Assembly (NCBI RefSeq): GCF_044389085.1
Contig: NZ_JBIRXP010000004.1
Location: 534,235 to 598,234 of the forward strand
Direction: 5' to 3'
Source: Isoptericola sp044389085
Lineage (GTDB): Bacteria > Actinomycetota > Actinomycetes > Actinomycetales > Cellulomonadaceae
DNA: 64,000 bases
The stretch's first letter is position 1. The number at the start of each line of letters is the position of its first letter. The notes under the pieces are model-generated. The model saw nothing but the letters and a program-made list of their open reading frames with translations, was not told the DNA's origin and made no database searches. Shown here piece by piece: positions 15,472 through 24,796 of the stretch. The position numbers were made by a program, and so were the translations under genes.

Positions 15472-16413
15472 ATGACGACACCGGTCGGCGGCTTCGCGCT
15501 GCGTACCTCGGACGCCCAGGCGGCCGAGGCGGCGCTCGCCGCGATCTTCCCGGGGGTGCAGCTGCGGGCGCCGAGGGAGTCCTTCGAGTTCTCGATCCGC
15601 TCCGCCTCCGTCGCCCACGCCACCTGGACCGACCACACGCTGCCGTTGGCGGGCACGACGACGATGGGCGACCCGGGGCCGGTCATCGTGCTCCGGCTCC
15701 AGGGTCGGATCCGGCTGGAGCACGCGGGCGCCGCCCACACCGAGGGGCCGGCGCTGCTCGACGCGGCCGGCCCGGCGAGCGCGACCTGGCAGACGGCGCG
15801 GTCGAGCGGCTTCGCGCTCGACCGGGAGTACGTCCGGGCCGTGGCCACCCGGTTGACGGGGCGGGACCAGCCGGCGCACCTGTTCCACGCGGGGCGGCCG
15901 CGGGGGCCGGCGGAGGCGCTCACCTGGGCCGCCGCGGCGTCCTTCGCGGCGGAGGCCCTGACCACCCACGCGGACGCGCTGGCGGCGCCCACGCTGCAGC
16001 GGTCGCTGGTGCACCACCTGGTGCTCACGCTGCTGCACACGTTCCCCAACGTGGCCACGGATGACCCCGGGGCCGGCGCCGACCGCGCGCTGCCGGCCGT
16101 GGTGCGGCGCGCGGTCGCGTTCATGGACGAGCACGCGCACGAGCCGATCACCGTCGACGAGGTCGCCGCGGCCGTGCACGTGTCGACCCGTGGCCTCCAG
16201 GCGGCGTTCCGCCGGTCGCTCGGGACGACGCCGGGGGAGGTGCTGCGCCGGGCCCGCCTGGACGGCGCCCGCCGCGAGCTCCTCGGCGCCGACCCGGACG
16301 TCACCACCGTCGCGGCGGTGGCGCACCGGTGGGGGTTCCTGCACCTCGGTCACTTCGCCTCCCGGTACCGGGACGCGCACGGAGAGCTGCCGTCCGCGAC
16401 GCTGCGCCGCTGA
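15472..16413 (+). CDS. AraC-family transcriptional regulator
   Basis: 313 residues. The C-terminal domain holds two helix-turn-helix motifs: ITVDEVAAAVHVSTRGLQAA (with FRRSLGTTPGEVLRRARLDG) and VTTVAAVAHRWGFLHLGHFA followed by SRYRDAHGELPS. The N-terminal 200 residues fit the AraC-binding-like sensor fold (FEFSIRSASV, GPVIVLRLQG). The ATG at 15472 has no strong ribosome binding site. It is divergent from ggt with 134 bases between the starts, so it may control ggt, but I see no clear operator. Confidence 0.87.
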   Translation: MTTPVGGFALRTSDAQAAEAALAAIFPGVQLRAPRESFEFSIRSASVAHATWTDHTLPLAGTTTMGDPGPVIVLRLQGRIRLEHAGAAHTEGPALLDAAGPASATWQTARSSGFALDREYVRAVATRLTGRDQPAHLFHAGRPRGPAEALTWAAAASFAAEALTTHADALAAPTLQRSLVHHLVLTLLHTFPNVATDDPGAGADRALPAVVRRAVAFMDEHAHEPITVDEVAAAVHVSTRGLQAAFRRSLGTTPGEVLRRARLDGARRELLGADPDVTTVAAVAHRWGFLHLGHFASRYRDAHGELPSATLRR

Positions 16414-16448
16414 TCGAGGGAGGTCGCGGGAGGTCGCGGGAGGTGCGG

Positions 16449-17186
16449 TCAGGGACGCGGCGGCCCGGCCGGCCCTGACGGCTCCGGCCGGAGCAGCCGG
16501 TCGAGGCTCCGGCGGGCGTCCGGCCCGTCCCGGCGCGCGACCTCCAGCACTCGGGCGGCGAGGTCGCGAAGCCGGATGTTCCGGTCGTTGGACGTGGCGC
16601 GCAGCAGGCGGAAGGCCTCGTCCGGCCCGACGTCGTAGAGCAGGGTGAGCATGCCCTTGGCCTGGTCGATCGTGCCTCGGCTCTCCGCCGCGGCCGCGAC
16701 CTGCCGGGACGCCTCCTGCCGCGCGCGCTCGTCGAGGTCGTGGGTGATGTCCGTGACGGCGCCGCGGATCGCCTCGACGCCCGCGGCCTCGGGGATGGTC
16801 TCGACCTGGCCGGTGAGAACCACGGTCCGCTCGCGCCCGCGGGCGTCCATGATGCGGTGCACGCTCGCGAACGGGGCGCGGGTGCGGCGCGCGCCGGCGA
16901 GCAGCCGGCGCACCCGTTCGCGGTCCTCGGGATGCTTGTGCGCGAGGACGAGCGACGTGGTGGGCACGACCTCGCCCGGCTCGAAGCCGTGGATCTCGTA
17001 CGTCTCGGCGGACCACCACCAGGTCTCGTCGGGGAGGGTGCACCGGAAGGTGCCCGTCAGGTGCCGCCTGCCGAGGTCGAGGGCGTGGTCCACCGTGTCG
17101 GGGTCGAGCGCCGGGGCGGGGGCGGCGAGCGTACGGGGGACCGGTGCGTGCGGGTGGTCGGGCGTCGACGAACCATCGGGGTGCAT
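16449..17186 (-). CDS. PAS and ANTAR domain RNA-binding regulator
   Basis: 245 residues. A PAS-like domain (about residues 35-150) shows WWWSAETYEIHGFEPGEVVP and HPEDRERVRRLL, typical of PAS fold-3 sensors. The C-terminal ANTAR domain (about 160-220) shows SRGTIDQAKGMLTLLYDVGP and DEAFRLLRATSNDRN. ANTAR proteins bind paired RNA hairpins and prevent transcription termination. The ATG at 17186 is preferred because GGAGG lies 5 bases upstream; the ATG at 17198 overlaps that site. The signal sensed and the target RNAs are unknown. Confidence 0.88.
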   Translation of the reverse strand: MHPDGSSTPDHPHAPVPRTLAAPAPALDPDTVDHALDLGRRHLTGTFRCTLPDETWWWSAETYEIHGFEPGEVVPTTSLVLAHKHPEDRERVRRLLAGARRTRAPFASVHRIMDARGRERTVVLTGQVETIPEAAGVEAIRGAVTDITHDLDERARQEASRQVAAAAESRGTIDQAKGMLTLLYDVGPDEAFRLLRATSNDRNIRLRDLAARVLEVARRDGPDARRSLDRLLRPEPSGPAGPPRP

Positions 17187-17452
17187 GGGGACCTCCAACC
17201 TGCGGTCCCGAGGGGGACGCGAGGCAGCGCCGGTTCTCGACGCCGATCGATCACCTCACCACGGTCCGCGGGTCGGCCCTGCACCGGGTGCGTCTCGGGG
17301 ACGGTGGTGTGCGCCCCAGGGATGCCGGCCGCCGGCGGTCGCGCATCGCTGACAGAAAGTTTCCCTTCTGGTTGACATCATGAAAGTTGGTGGCAACCTG
17401 GTCGCGGGACGCTGCGACGGCGCACGTCCCGGCCCGACCAGCGGAGGATCCG

Positions 17453-20400
17453 ATGAGCCGAGCTCTGCCCCCTGCCCGACGCACCGTCCCCGCGGGGGTC
17501 GGCCTCCTGCTCGGCCTGGCGATGGCGGTGCCCGCGGGCACCGCCGCGGCCGCCCCTCCGGGCGACCCGCGCGACCTGCCCGTCGCGACCGCCGGCGTCA
17601 CGCCCGCGCCGGCCGGGGCCGTCACCGGCACGGTCTCCGACGACGTCGCCGACCTGCCGCTGGACGACGCGGGCGCCGCGATCGTCACCGAGCGCACGGA
17701 GCGGCTGATCGCCCCGGGGCTGGAGCTCACCGAGTTCGCCCGCGTCTCGGCCGAGGGCTGGCTGAGCGGCGAGGTGCTCGTCGCGCACCTCGGCCAGGAG
17801 GGCGGGCCGCGGCTCGGCTACCTCGGCCCCGACGCCGTCGCCGGCAACGCGACCGTGAGCCAGCTGGCGGCCGACCGGGGCGCCGTCGCCGCGATCAACG
17901 GCGACTTCTTCGACATCAACAACTCTGGCGCCGCGCTCGGCGCGGCCGTGGACGACGGCACCCTGCTCAAGTCCGCGGCCCCCGGCCGCGAGAAGGCGCT
18001 CACGGTCGACTCCTCCGGCGTCGCGCGGCTCGCGGAGCTGTTCCTCGAGGGCACCGTCACGCTGGGCTCGGGCGCCGACGCCCGCGAGCTGCCCGTCGCC
18101 GGCCTCAACGTCACCGCCGTCCCGGCGGGCGGCGTCGCCGTCTTCGATGCCGCCTGGGGCGACGCCGCGCGCACCCGGCCCCTCGGCGCGGGGGAGCAGG
18201 GCGTCGAGGTGCAGGTGCGCACCGCGCCCGGCAGCGCAGGCGGCACGGGCGGTACCGTCGTCTCGGTCGGCGCGCCGGGCTCGGGCCGCCTGCCCGCCGA
18301 TGTCCGCGCCGTCGTCGCCCGGCCCGGGGCCGCGGCCGACGCCCTCGCCGCGCTCACGCCGGGGGACGAGGTGGCGCTCGCCTACGGCCTGCGCGAGGAC
18401 CTCGGCGACCTCACGACGGCCATCGGCGGCGACCCCGACGACTGGCTGCTCGAGGACGGCGAGGTGACTTCCGCGACCAGCGAGTTCGCGACGCTGCGCC
18501 ACCCGCGCACCGCGGTGGGGCTGAGCGAGGACGGCACGACCGCCTACCTCGTCGTGGTCGACGGGCGGCAGGCGCACAGCATCGGCGCGTCGCTGCCGGA
18601 GCTCGGGCGGTTCGTGTCCCAGCTGGGCGCGGACGACGCGATCAACCTCGACGGGGGCGGCTCCACGACGATGGTCGCGCGCCTGCCCGGAGACGCGGGC
18701 ACGAGCGTGCTCAACCGCCCGTCCGACGGCGCGGAGCGCCTCGACGCGAACGGCCTGGGGCTGTTCACCCCGGAGGGCTCGGGCGAGGTGCACGCGTTCG
18801 ACGTCCGCGCGGCCGTGCCCACGGGCGACGCACCCACCGGCGACGCGCTGCGCGTCTTCCCCGGCCTGCACCGCACCCTCACGGCGGCGGGGTACGACGA
18901 GAGCCGCGCACCGGTCGAGACCCGCCCGGACGACTGGACGACGACCGACCCCGAGGTCGCGAGCGTGGCCCGCGCCGACCAGGGTGCGGGGGTCGTGACC
19001 GGTGTCGCGCCGGGCACCGCGACCGTCCGCGCCGCGACCCCGGCGAGCGACGGCGTCGCGACGGGTGCGGTGGACCTCACGGTGCTCGGCCGCCTCGAGC
19101 GTGTCACCGTCCCCGAGCCGGTGGTGACCCTCCCGGACGCGGACGCGACGGCCTCGCTGACCGTCGTCGGGCACGACGCCGACGGGTACTCCGCGCCGGT
19201 CGAGGCGCGCGACGTCGAGGTCACGGGCGGCGACGGCGTCGCCGCGCTGGAGCCGTCGGCCGACGGGTCGTTCACGGTGCGGGCGCTGCAGCCCTCCGGG
19301 GCGGCATCCTTCACGCTCACCGTCGGCGACCTCGCCGTCGACGTGGCCGTCGCCGTCTCCCTCGACGAGGTGCAGGTCGCGGACTTCTCCGACGCCGCGC
19401 GGTGGACGTCCGCGCACGACCGGGCGCCCGGCGGGTCCGTCGCCCCGGCCGACGGGCACGACGGCGCGGCCGGCCTGCGGCTCACCTACGACTTCACCCA
19501 GTCGACCGCGACCCGCGGCCAGTACGCGGTCGTGCCGGACGGCGGGCGCGTGATCGAGGGCCAGCCGCGCAAGCTCACGATGTGGGTGCACGGCGACGGG
19601 AACGGCGCCTGGCTGCGGCTCCAGGTGCGCCAGGGCAACGGCGTCACGACGAACCTCGACGGCCCGACGGTCTCGTGGGAGGGCTGGCGCCAGGTGGAGC
19701 TGACAGTCCCGGAGGGCGTCGCCTACCCGCTGACGATGCAGCGCGTGCGGTTCCTGGAGACGGGTGCGGCGGCGCAGTACGCGGGCGAGCTGGTCATCTC
19801 CGACGTCCGGGCCCACGTGCCGCCGGACGTCGAGGCGCCGGAGCCGGCGCGCGTCGAGGACCCCGTGGTCGTGGCCGACGGCGCGACGGACGACGCCCCG
19901 CTGCGGGTCGCGGTGCTGTCCGACGCACAGTTCGTCGCCCGCGACCCGGGGTCCGGAGCGGTGCAGGGCGCGAAGCAGGCCCTGGCGGAGATCGTCGCGG
20001 CCGACCCGGACCTGCTCGTCATCAACGGCGACCTGGTGGACGAGGCGTCACCCGCCGACTTCGACCTGGCCCGAGAGGTGCTCGACGACGGCCTCGCCGG
20101 CGCGGACTTCCCCTGGTACTACCTGCCGGGCAACCACGAGGTCATGGGCGGCTCCATCGAGAACTTCGAGGACGAGTTCGGCGAGCGCACGCACGTCGTG
20201 GACGTCCCCGACCCGAGGGGTGACGGCGGCACCACGCGCCTCGTCATGCTCGACTCGTCCAGCGGGCGCCTCGGCAGCGACTTCGCACAGCTCCGGGCGC
20301 TGCGCGACGCGCTCGACGACGCGGCCTCGGACGACGCCGTGACGGGCGTCGTGACCCTGTTCCACCACCCGCTCGACGACCCGCTGCCCACGAAGGCGAG

Positions 20401-21556
20401 CCAGCTCGTCGACCGGGTCGAGGCGGAGACGCTGCGCGGCTGGTTCGAGGACTTCCGTGAGACCTCGGGCAAGCAGGTCGCGTCCGTCGGGTCGCACGTG
20501 GGCGTCTTCCACGCCTCCACCGCCGACGGGGTCCCGTACGTGGTCAACGGCAACTCCGGCAAGAGCCCGGCCAGCACGCCCGCGGACGGCGGGTTCACCG
20601 GCTGGTCGATGATCGGCGTCGACCCGGCTGCCGAGGGGACGGGTGACGGCGGCTGGTTCTCCTGGGAGGTCGAGGCGCGCGCCGAGGACGTCGCGGTCAG
20701 CGGGCCCGAGGAGCTCGCCGTGGGCACGTCGGGACAGGTCAGCGCGCTGCTGACGCAGGACGGCACCCGCGAGGTGCCGGTCGCGTGGCCCGTCTCGTCC
20801 CGCTGGGGCGGGGAGAAGGTGTTCGTCGGCGCGGCCGCGGACGCCCCCGACGGAACCGTGCTGGCACTGGACCCGGCGTCGCACGAGGCGACCGCCGTCG
20901 CGCCCGGCCGTGCGACCGTCGAGGTCGAGGTGAACGGCGCCGTCGGCACGCTCGACGTCCTCGTCCCCGCCGGGGTGCCGGGTACCGCCCGGATCAGCGA
21001 CGACAACGGCTGGGACACCGGCCTGCGCGACGGCGACTACCGCGTGCTCGTCGACCTGTGGTGGGGCGAGAACGCCACCAGCCTCCGGCTCTACGAGGAC
21101 GGCGACCTGGTCCGCACCGAGAAGCTGACCCACGACGGCACGGCCGCCCAGCGGGTGGCGGTCCCGGTGACGGGCAAACGGAACGGGTCGTACGTCTACA
21201 CCTGTGAGCTGGTCAACGCCGCCGGCACCACCCCGTGCGCGAACGAGCACACGGTGCGGGTCACCGACGCGAACCCCGGCACCCCGGTGCTGTCCCACGA
21301 CAACCAGGACGGCGACGGCGACTACGTGGTCACGGCGAACAAGTGGTGGGGGACGCAGGCCACGGGCTACGTCCTGTACGAGGACGGCGTCGAGGTGGAC
21401 CGTCAGGAGCTCGTCCCCGGCAGCGGTGGCGAGGCCCAGGCGGCGTCGACGGTCGTCACCGGCCAGGACCCGGGCACCTACCGGTACGTCGCGGTGCTCA
21501 CCAACGCGGCGGGCGAGACGCGGAGCAAGGAGCTCACGGTCCGCGTGCGGCGCTGA
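17453..21556 (+). CDS. Secreted phosphodiester glycosidase / metallophosphoesterase multidomain protein
   Basis: 1367 residues, exported (signal peptide to about residue 35, AAAAPPG). Residues about 60-440 form a phosphodiester glycosidase (NAGPA) domain with AAINGDFFDINNSGAALG near 150 and NLDGGGSTTMVARL near 400. Ig-like segments follow, then a carbohydrate-binding-like region (about 640-785). A calcineurin-type metallophosphoesterase spans about 818-1065 with metal motifs SDAQF, NGDLVDE, PGNHEVM, FHHPL and VGSHVGVF. The C-terminus has two similar Ig-like modules (ISDDNGWDTG and LSHDNQDGDG), as in chitinase A N-domains. GGAGGATCCG precedes the ATG at 17453. It probably acts on cell-surface or environmental phospho-glycans; the substrate is inferred. 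Confidence 0.9.
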   Translation: MSRALPPARRTVPAGVGLLLGLAMAVPAGTAAAAPPGDPRDLPVATAGVTPAPAGAVTGTVSDDVADLPLDDAGAAIVTERTERLIAPGLELTEFARVSAEGWLSGEVLVAHLGQEGGPRLGYLGPDAVAGNATVSQLAADRGAVAAINGDFFDINNSGAALGAAVDDGTLLKSAAPGREKALTVDSSGVARLAELFLEGTVTLGSGADARELPVAGLNVTAVPAGGVAVFDAAWGDAARTRPLGAGEQGVEVQVRTAPGSAGGTGGTVVSVGAPGSGRLPADVRAVVARPGAAADALAALTPGDEVALAYGLREDLGDLTTAIGGDPDDWLLEDGEVTSATSEFATLRHPRTAVGLSEDGTTAYLVVVDGRQAHSIGASLPELGRFVSQLGADDAINLDGGGSTTMVARLPGDAGTSVLNRPSDGAERLDANGLGLFTPEGSGEVHAFDVRAAVPTGDAPTGDALRVFPGLHRTLTAAGYDESRAPVETRPDDWTTTDPEVASVARADQGAGVVTGVAPGTATVRAATPASDGVATGAVDLTVLGRLERVTVPEPVVTLPDADATASLTVVGHDADGYSAPVEARDVEVTGGDGVAALEPSADGSFTVRALQPSGAASFTLTVGDLAVDVAVAVSLDEVQVADFSDAARWTSAHDRAPGGSVAPADGHDGAAGLRLTYDFTQSTATRGQYAVVPDGGRVIEGQPRKLTMWVHGDGNGAWLRLQVRQGNGVTTNLDGPTVSWEGWRQVELTVPEGVAYPLTMQRVRFLETGAAAQYAGELVISDVRAHVPPDVEAPEPARVEDPVVVADGATDDAPLRVAVLSDAQFVARDPGSGAVQGAKQALAEIVAADPDLLVINGDLVDEASPADFDLAREVLDDGLAGADFPWYYLPGNHEVMGGSIENFEDEFGERTHVVDVPDPRGDGGTTRLVMLDSSSGRLGSDFAQLRALRDALDDAASDDAVTGVVTLFHHPLDDPLPTKASQLVDRVEAETLRGWFEDFRETSGKQVASVGSHVGVFHASTADGVPYVVNGNSGKSPASTPADGGFTGWSMIGVDPAAEGTGDGGWFSWEVEARAEDVAVSGPEELAVGTSGQVSALLTQDGTREVPVAWPVSSRWGGEKVFVGAAADAPDGTVLALDPASHEATAVAPGRATVEVEVNGAVGTLDVLVPAGVPGTARISDDNGWDTGLRDGDYRVLVDLWWGENATSLRLYEDGDLVRTEKLTHDGTAAQRVAVPVTGKRNGSYVYTCELVNAAGTTPCANEHTVRVTDANPGTPVLSHDNQDGDGDYVVTANKWWGTQATGYVLYEDGVEVDRQELVPGSGGEAQAASTVVTGQDPGTYRYVAVLTNAAGETRSKELTVRVRR

Positions 21557-21558
21557 GT

Positions 21559-21599
21559 GGTCGACGTGCCCGCCCGGTCAGGCGGCGGGCACGTCGACC
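21559..21599. terminator. Bidirectional hairpin terminator
   Basis: A perfect 16-bp stem (GGTCGACGTGCCCGCC at 21559-21574, complement at 21584-21599) with a 9-base loop starts 2 bases after the glycosidase stop. The right arm lies within the last codons of the opposing small GNAT relic, so one element serves both strands. Confidence 0.75.
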
Positions 21600-21736
21600 C
21601 GCATCACCCAGCGCCACTTGGCGATCCGCCGGTCGCGGACGAAGCCGAACTGCTCGTAGGGCGCCTCGGGGGCCTGGACGAGCGACGCGAAGTCGTCCCG
21701 CGTGTCGGTGGTCAGGTGCTTCGTCGCGTACGCCAT
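21578..21736 (-). pseudogene. GNAT acetyltransferase relic with large in-frame internal deletion
   Basis: A 52-codon frame starts at ATG 21736. Its first half (KHLTTDTRDDFASLVQAP) resembles the N-terminus of an actinobacterial GNAT family whose full members run to roughly 190-200 residues. Its second half (YEQFGFVRDRRIAKWRWVMR) resembles the extreme C-terminus of the same family. The acetyl-CoA binding core between them is missing, so acetyltransferase activity is not possible. It is either a pseudogene or a tiny protein kept for another reason. The family comparison comes from memory and was not searched. Confidence 0.6.
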
Positions 21737-21825
21737 GTCCGGACGATAGGCACGCGGCGTCGCGCAGGCACGAGCGCGGCCGGGGGCGTTCGCCCCGCCC
21801 GCCGCGGTCGGCCTATCCTCGGACC

Positions 21826-22050
21826 ATGAGCGACTTCCAGGTCAACCCGCGCGTCAAGTCCGAGCCCACCGGTGCCGTCCTCGGCCGTTTCCTCGGGGCG
21901 CTCGTGCTCTTCCTGGCCGGGCTGGTGCTGCTCGGGTCCGGCGCCTCCGGCGGGAACCCGACCCTGGACCCCTACATGGTCGTCGGCGGCATCCTCGCCG
22001 TCGGGCTGGCCTTCGGCCTGCCGATGATCGGCGCGCACGAGCGGGGCTGA
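21826..22050 (+). CDS. Small two-helix membrane protein
   Basis: 74 residues: a short polar start (SDFQVNPRVKSEPTG), a hydrophobic helix (LGRFLGALVLFLAGLVLLG), a Gly/Pro-rich turn (SGGNPTLDPY) and a second helix (MVVGGILAVGLAFGLPMIG), ending in AHERG. The ATG at 21826 lies 7 bases after TATCCT (21813-21818), so the mRNA is probably leaderless. I do not recognise a family. It stands between the GNAT relic and the LuxR gene. Confidence 0.7.
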   Translation: MSDFQVNPRVKSEPTGAVLGRFLGALVLFLAGLVLLGSGASGGNPTLDPYMVVGGILAVGLAFGLPMIGAHERG

Positions 22051-22111
22051 CCCCACCCCTCACCGCGCCGTCTCGCATGCGCCCGGCCCGATCGGCCCGC
22101 ACGATGGCGTG

Positions 22112-24697
22112 GTGACCACCACGACGCTGCACGACAGCACGCGCGACGCCGCGGTCTCCTGCCTGGTCGACGGCACGAGCGTGAACCTCGTCGGTTCCAA
22201 GGCGTCGGGCCGCAGCCAGATCGTGGCGAACGTGACCGAGCTCCTCGAGGCGGAGGGCTGGACCGTGCACCGCGTGGCCGCCGTCGCGGCCCTGCGGTCA
22301 CGACCGCTGGAGCCCCTCGCGATCGCCGGCCTGGTGGGCGCGCCGGGTCGCGGCTCGGCGGTGGCGGGCGCCGTCGAGGCGGTCGTCGCCGCGGTCGCGG
22401 ACGGCCGGACGGTCGTGGTGGTCGACGACGCCGACGACCTCGACCCGGTCTCGACGGGGGCGCTCGCGGCCGCGTACGCGGTGCGGCGCTTCCCCGTCCT
22501 GTGCGTCACGCGGCCCGGACGGCGCGCCGGCGCGGCGGAGGACGGCGCCCCGGTCCTCGCCGACGAGGTGCGGCCCTGCGTGGACCTGCCCGTGCCGCCG
22601 CTGCGCTACGTCGACGTGCACACCCTGCTGCTCGAGCTGCTCGGCAGCCAGGTCGACGCGACCGTGGTCGGCCGCGTCTACGCGTCGTCGGGCGGGCTGC
22701 CGGGCCTGGTCCACGCCATCGCCGCGACCTCGCGGCGCGCCGGGCACCTCGCCGAGCGCGACGGCGTCTGGCACGCGGACGCGGACCTGTGGACGCCGCA
22801 GCTCGTGCGGGCCGTCACGCCGCTCTTGAGCGACCTGACGCCGCCGGCGCTGCGCAGCCTCGAGGAGCTGGCGCTCGTGGGGCCGGTGGAGCCGGCGACG
22901 GCCCGCAGGCTGGTGCCCTGGGAGGACCTCGAGCAGCTCGAGGCGTCCGGCCGGCTCTACCTGCGCACGATGGCGGGCGAGCCGCGCCTCAGCGTCTACC
23001 CGCCGCTCGTGGGCGAGTACTTCCGGCACGTCAGCACGGGCGTGCGCCGCCTGCACACGCTCGAGCGGGTGTCGGGGGCCCTCGAGGGGTCCGACGGGCT
23101 CGACCTGCCGCAGCCCGAGGGGCCCGCCGGACCCGACGACCCGGCCTCGCCCCACCTTCCCCGCGAGTCGGGGGCGGTGCTCGGGCGGCTGGTCCACGAG
23201 CAGTGGACGGCCGAGGTGCTCGCCCGCCGCCACGCCTGGACCCGGGCGGCGACGCCGCGCACCGCCGCGTCCTTCCTGGCGGTGCTGCTCAGCGGACCCG
23301 TCGACCGTGCCACGGCCTGGCACGTGCTCGGCAGCACCCCGCGGACCGGCGACGACCACGGCCTCGCCCGGCTCACGGAGCGCGAGGCCGAGCTCGTCGC
23401 TTTCGTGGACCGGGACCCCGACGCCGCGATGCGGCTCCTCGCCGACGCGCGCGAGCAGGTGGGCGGGTGGTCCGGCCTCCTCGACGCGGTCCGCGCCCGG
23501 GTGGCGCTCGCGTCGGGACGGCAGGTGCCGGACGTCGCGGAGAACCTCGGCTCGGACGTCCCGGAGGTGGCGGCCGTCACCCGCACCGTGCAGGCCGCGC
23601 GGCTCACCACGACCGGGCGGACGCGGCAGGCGCTGGAGCTGCTGCGCGCCTTCCCGGAGGAGCGGGGGAGGGACCGCGACGTGGTGCACGGCGTGGCCCT
23701 GGTCTGCGACGGAGCGTTGGAGGAGGGCCTCGAGTGGGCCCGGCGTCACCTCGACGAGGCGCGGGCCGCCCTCGCGCCGGACGCGCTCCTCGGGCACGGG
23801 TACGTCGTGTCGCTCGCGCTCATGCTGCGCGGCTCGTGGGGGGAGCTGCGGGAGCACCTGGGCGAGCTGCTGGCCGTGGGCCAGACGCCCGTCCGCCAGC
23901 AGCAGTACCAGGTGGGCAACCTCGCCCTGGCGGCGTCGATCGCCCACCTGGACGGGCGGCCGTCCGCCGCCGCCGCGCTCGTCGCCCAGGCGAGGGCCTT
24001 CGGGCTGCCGCCGGGCCCCTTCCCGTACATGTCCACGGTGTGGGCGCGCACGTCGGCCGCGCTGATGCGGGGGGGCCGCGACCCCGAGCTCGCCGAGCTG
24101 CTGTGGCGGGAGAGCCGTGCGCTGCGGGACCGGGACTGCCTGGTCTCGGGCGTGCTGGCCGGCATCCCGTCGCTGGAGCTGCGGCCCGACCCGGCGCGGG
24201 CCGCGGAGCTCGCCGAGGCCGCCGCCGGCGCCGAGGGCACGCTCGTGCCGCTCCTCGTCGAGCACGGGCTGGCACTGGGCGACGGCGACCCGGAGGCGAT
24301 GCACCGGGTCGCCGGCCGGCTGGACGACGCGGGCCTGCTGCTGCACTCGGTGCGGCTGCGCGCCGCGGCCGTGCGGGTGCTGCGCGAGCGCGGGGACATG
24401 AGCGCGGCCACCGAGGCGCTGGCGCGTGCCCGGCGTCTCGTGGCGCGCCGCCCCGACCTCCTGGCGTTCCTCGCGCCCCTGGCCCCCGGGGTGAACCTCA
24501 CGCCGCGCGAGCGCGAGGTCGCGCGGCTCGCCGCGCGGGGCCTGGCGAACGCGGAGATCGCCGACGAGCTCGTGCTGAGCGTCCGCACGGTGGAGAACCA
24601 CCTCGCGAGCGCGTTCCGCAAGTCCGGGGTCGGCACCCGCGCCCAGCTCGCGGAGCTTCTGGACGACGACGCACCCCGGCCGGCACGGCTCGTCTGA
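22112..24697 (+). CDS. Large LuxR-family (LAL/AAA-type) regulator
   Basis: About 861 residues. The N-terminal region resembles an AAA ATPase of the MalT/LAL type: a P-loop-like GSKASGRS (Lys of the Walker A motif replaced by Arg) near residue 30, and a Walker B-like TVVVVDDADDL near 100. A long helical middle (TPR-like) follows. The C-terminus is a clear LuxR helix-turn-helix: LTPREREVARLAARGLANAE then IADELVLSVRTVENHLA. Start GTG 22112 fits a leaderless mRNA (CACGAT 22100-22105); GTG 22109 is the alternative. It lies directly upstream of the SipW fibre operon on the same strand, a natural target. Confidence 0.87.
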   Translation: MTTTTLHDSTRDAAVSCLVDGTSVNLVGSKASGRSQIVANVTELLEAEGWTVHRVAAVAALRSRPLEPLAIAGLVGAPGRGSAVAGAVEAVVAAVADGRTVVVVDDADDLDPVSTGALAAAYAVRRFPVLCVTRPGRRAGAAEDGAPVLADEVRPCVDLPVPPLRYVDVHTLLLELLGSQVDATVVGRVYASSGGLPGLVHAIAATSRRAGHLAERDGVWHADADLWTPQLVRAVTPLLSDLTPPALRSLEELALVGPVEPATARRLVPWEDLEQLEASGRLYLRTMAGEPRLSVYPPLVGEYFRHVSTGVRRLHTLERVSGALEGSDGLDLPQPEGPAGPDDPASPHLPRESGAVLGRLVHEQWTAEVLARRHAWTRAATPRTAASFLAVLLSGPVDRATAWHVLGSTPRTGDDHGLARLTEREAELVAFVDRDPDAAMRLLADAREQVGGWSGLLDAVRARVALASGRQVPDVAENLGSDVPEVAAVTRTVQAARLTTTGRTRQALELLRAFPEERGRDRDVVHGVALVCDGALEEGLEWARRHLDEARAALAPDALLGHGYVVSLALMLRGSWGELREHLGELLAVGQTPVRQQQYQVGNLALAASIAHLDGRPSAAAALVAQARAFGLPPGPFPYMSTVWARTSAALMRGGRDPELAELLWRESRALRDRDCLVSGVLAGIPSLELRPDPARAAELAEAAAGAEGTLVPLLVEHGLALGDGDPEAMHRVAGRLDDAGLLLHSVRLRAAAVRVLRERGDMSAATEALARARRLVARRPDLLAFLAPLAPGVNLTPREREVARLAARGLANAEIADELVLSVRTVENHLASAFRKSGVGTRAQLAELLDDDAPRPARLV

Positions 24698-24749
24698 CCT
24701 GACTCCCGGTCGACAAGCGTCAGATACCTGGGTCGGAGGGCGGCGCCCC

Positions 24750-24796
24750 CTACCCGCCCCGCGACCGCTACCCGGTGTGCCCCGCGGCGCTACCCG
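24750..24796 (+). promoter_or_regulatory. Three direct CTACCCG heptamers upstream of the fibre operon
   Basis: CTACCCG occurs at 24750-24756, 24768-24774 and 24790-24796, spaced 18 and 22 bases, in the 227-base leader between the LuxR gene and the first fibre gene. Direct repeats are how MalT-type regulators bind, so these are candidate sites for the neighbouring LuxR protein. No footprint or conservation data are available. Confidence 0.35.

Noticed and set aside
15271..17043. Long minus-strand frame across the AraC gene
   Set aside because: Composition is Arg/Pro/Gly-rich without domains, while the plus-strand AraC frame shows two clear helix-turn-helix motifs.
17372..17400. TTGACA at 17372 as promoter of the glycosidase gene
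   Set aside because: The -35 box is perfect, but no acceptable -10 box lies at the right distance, so I did not call a promoter.
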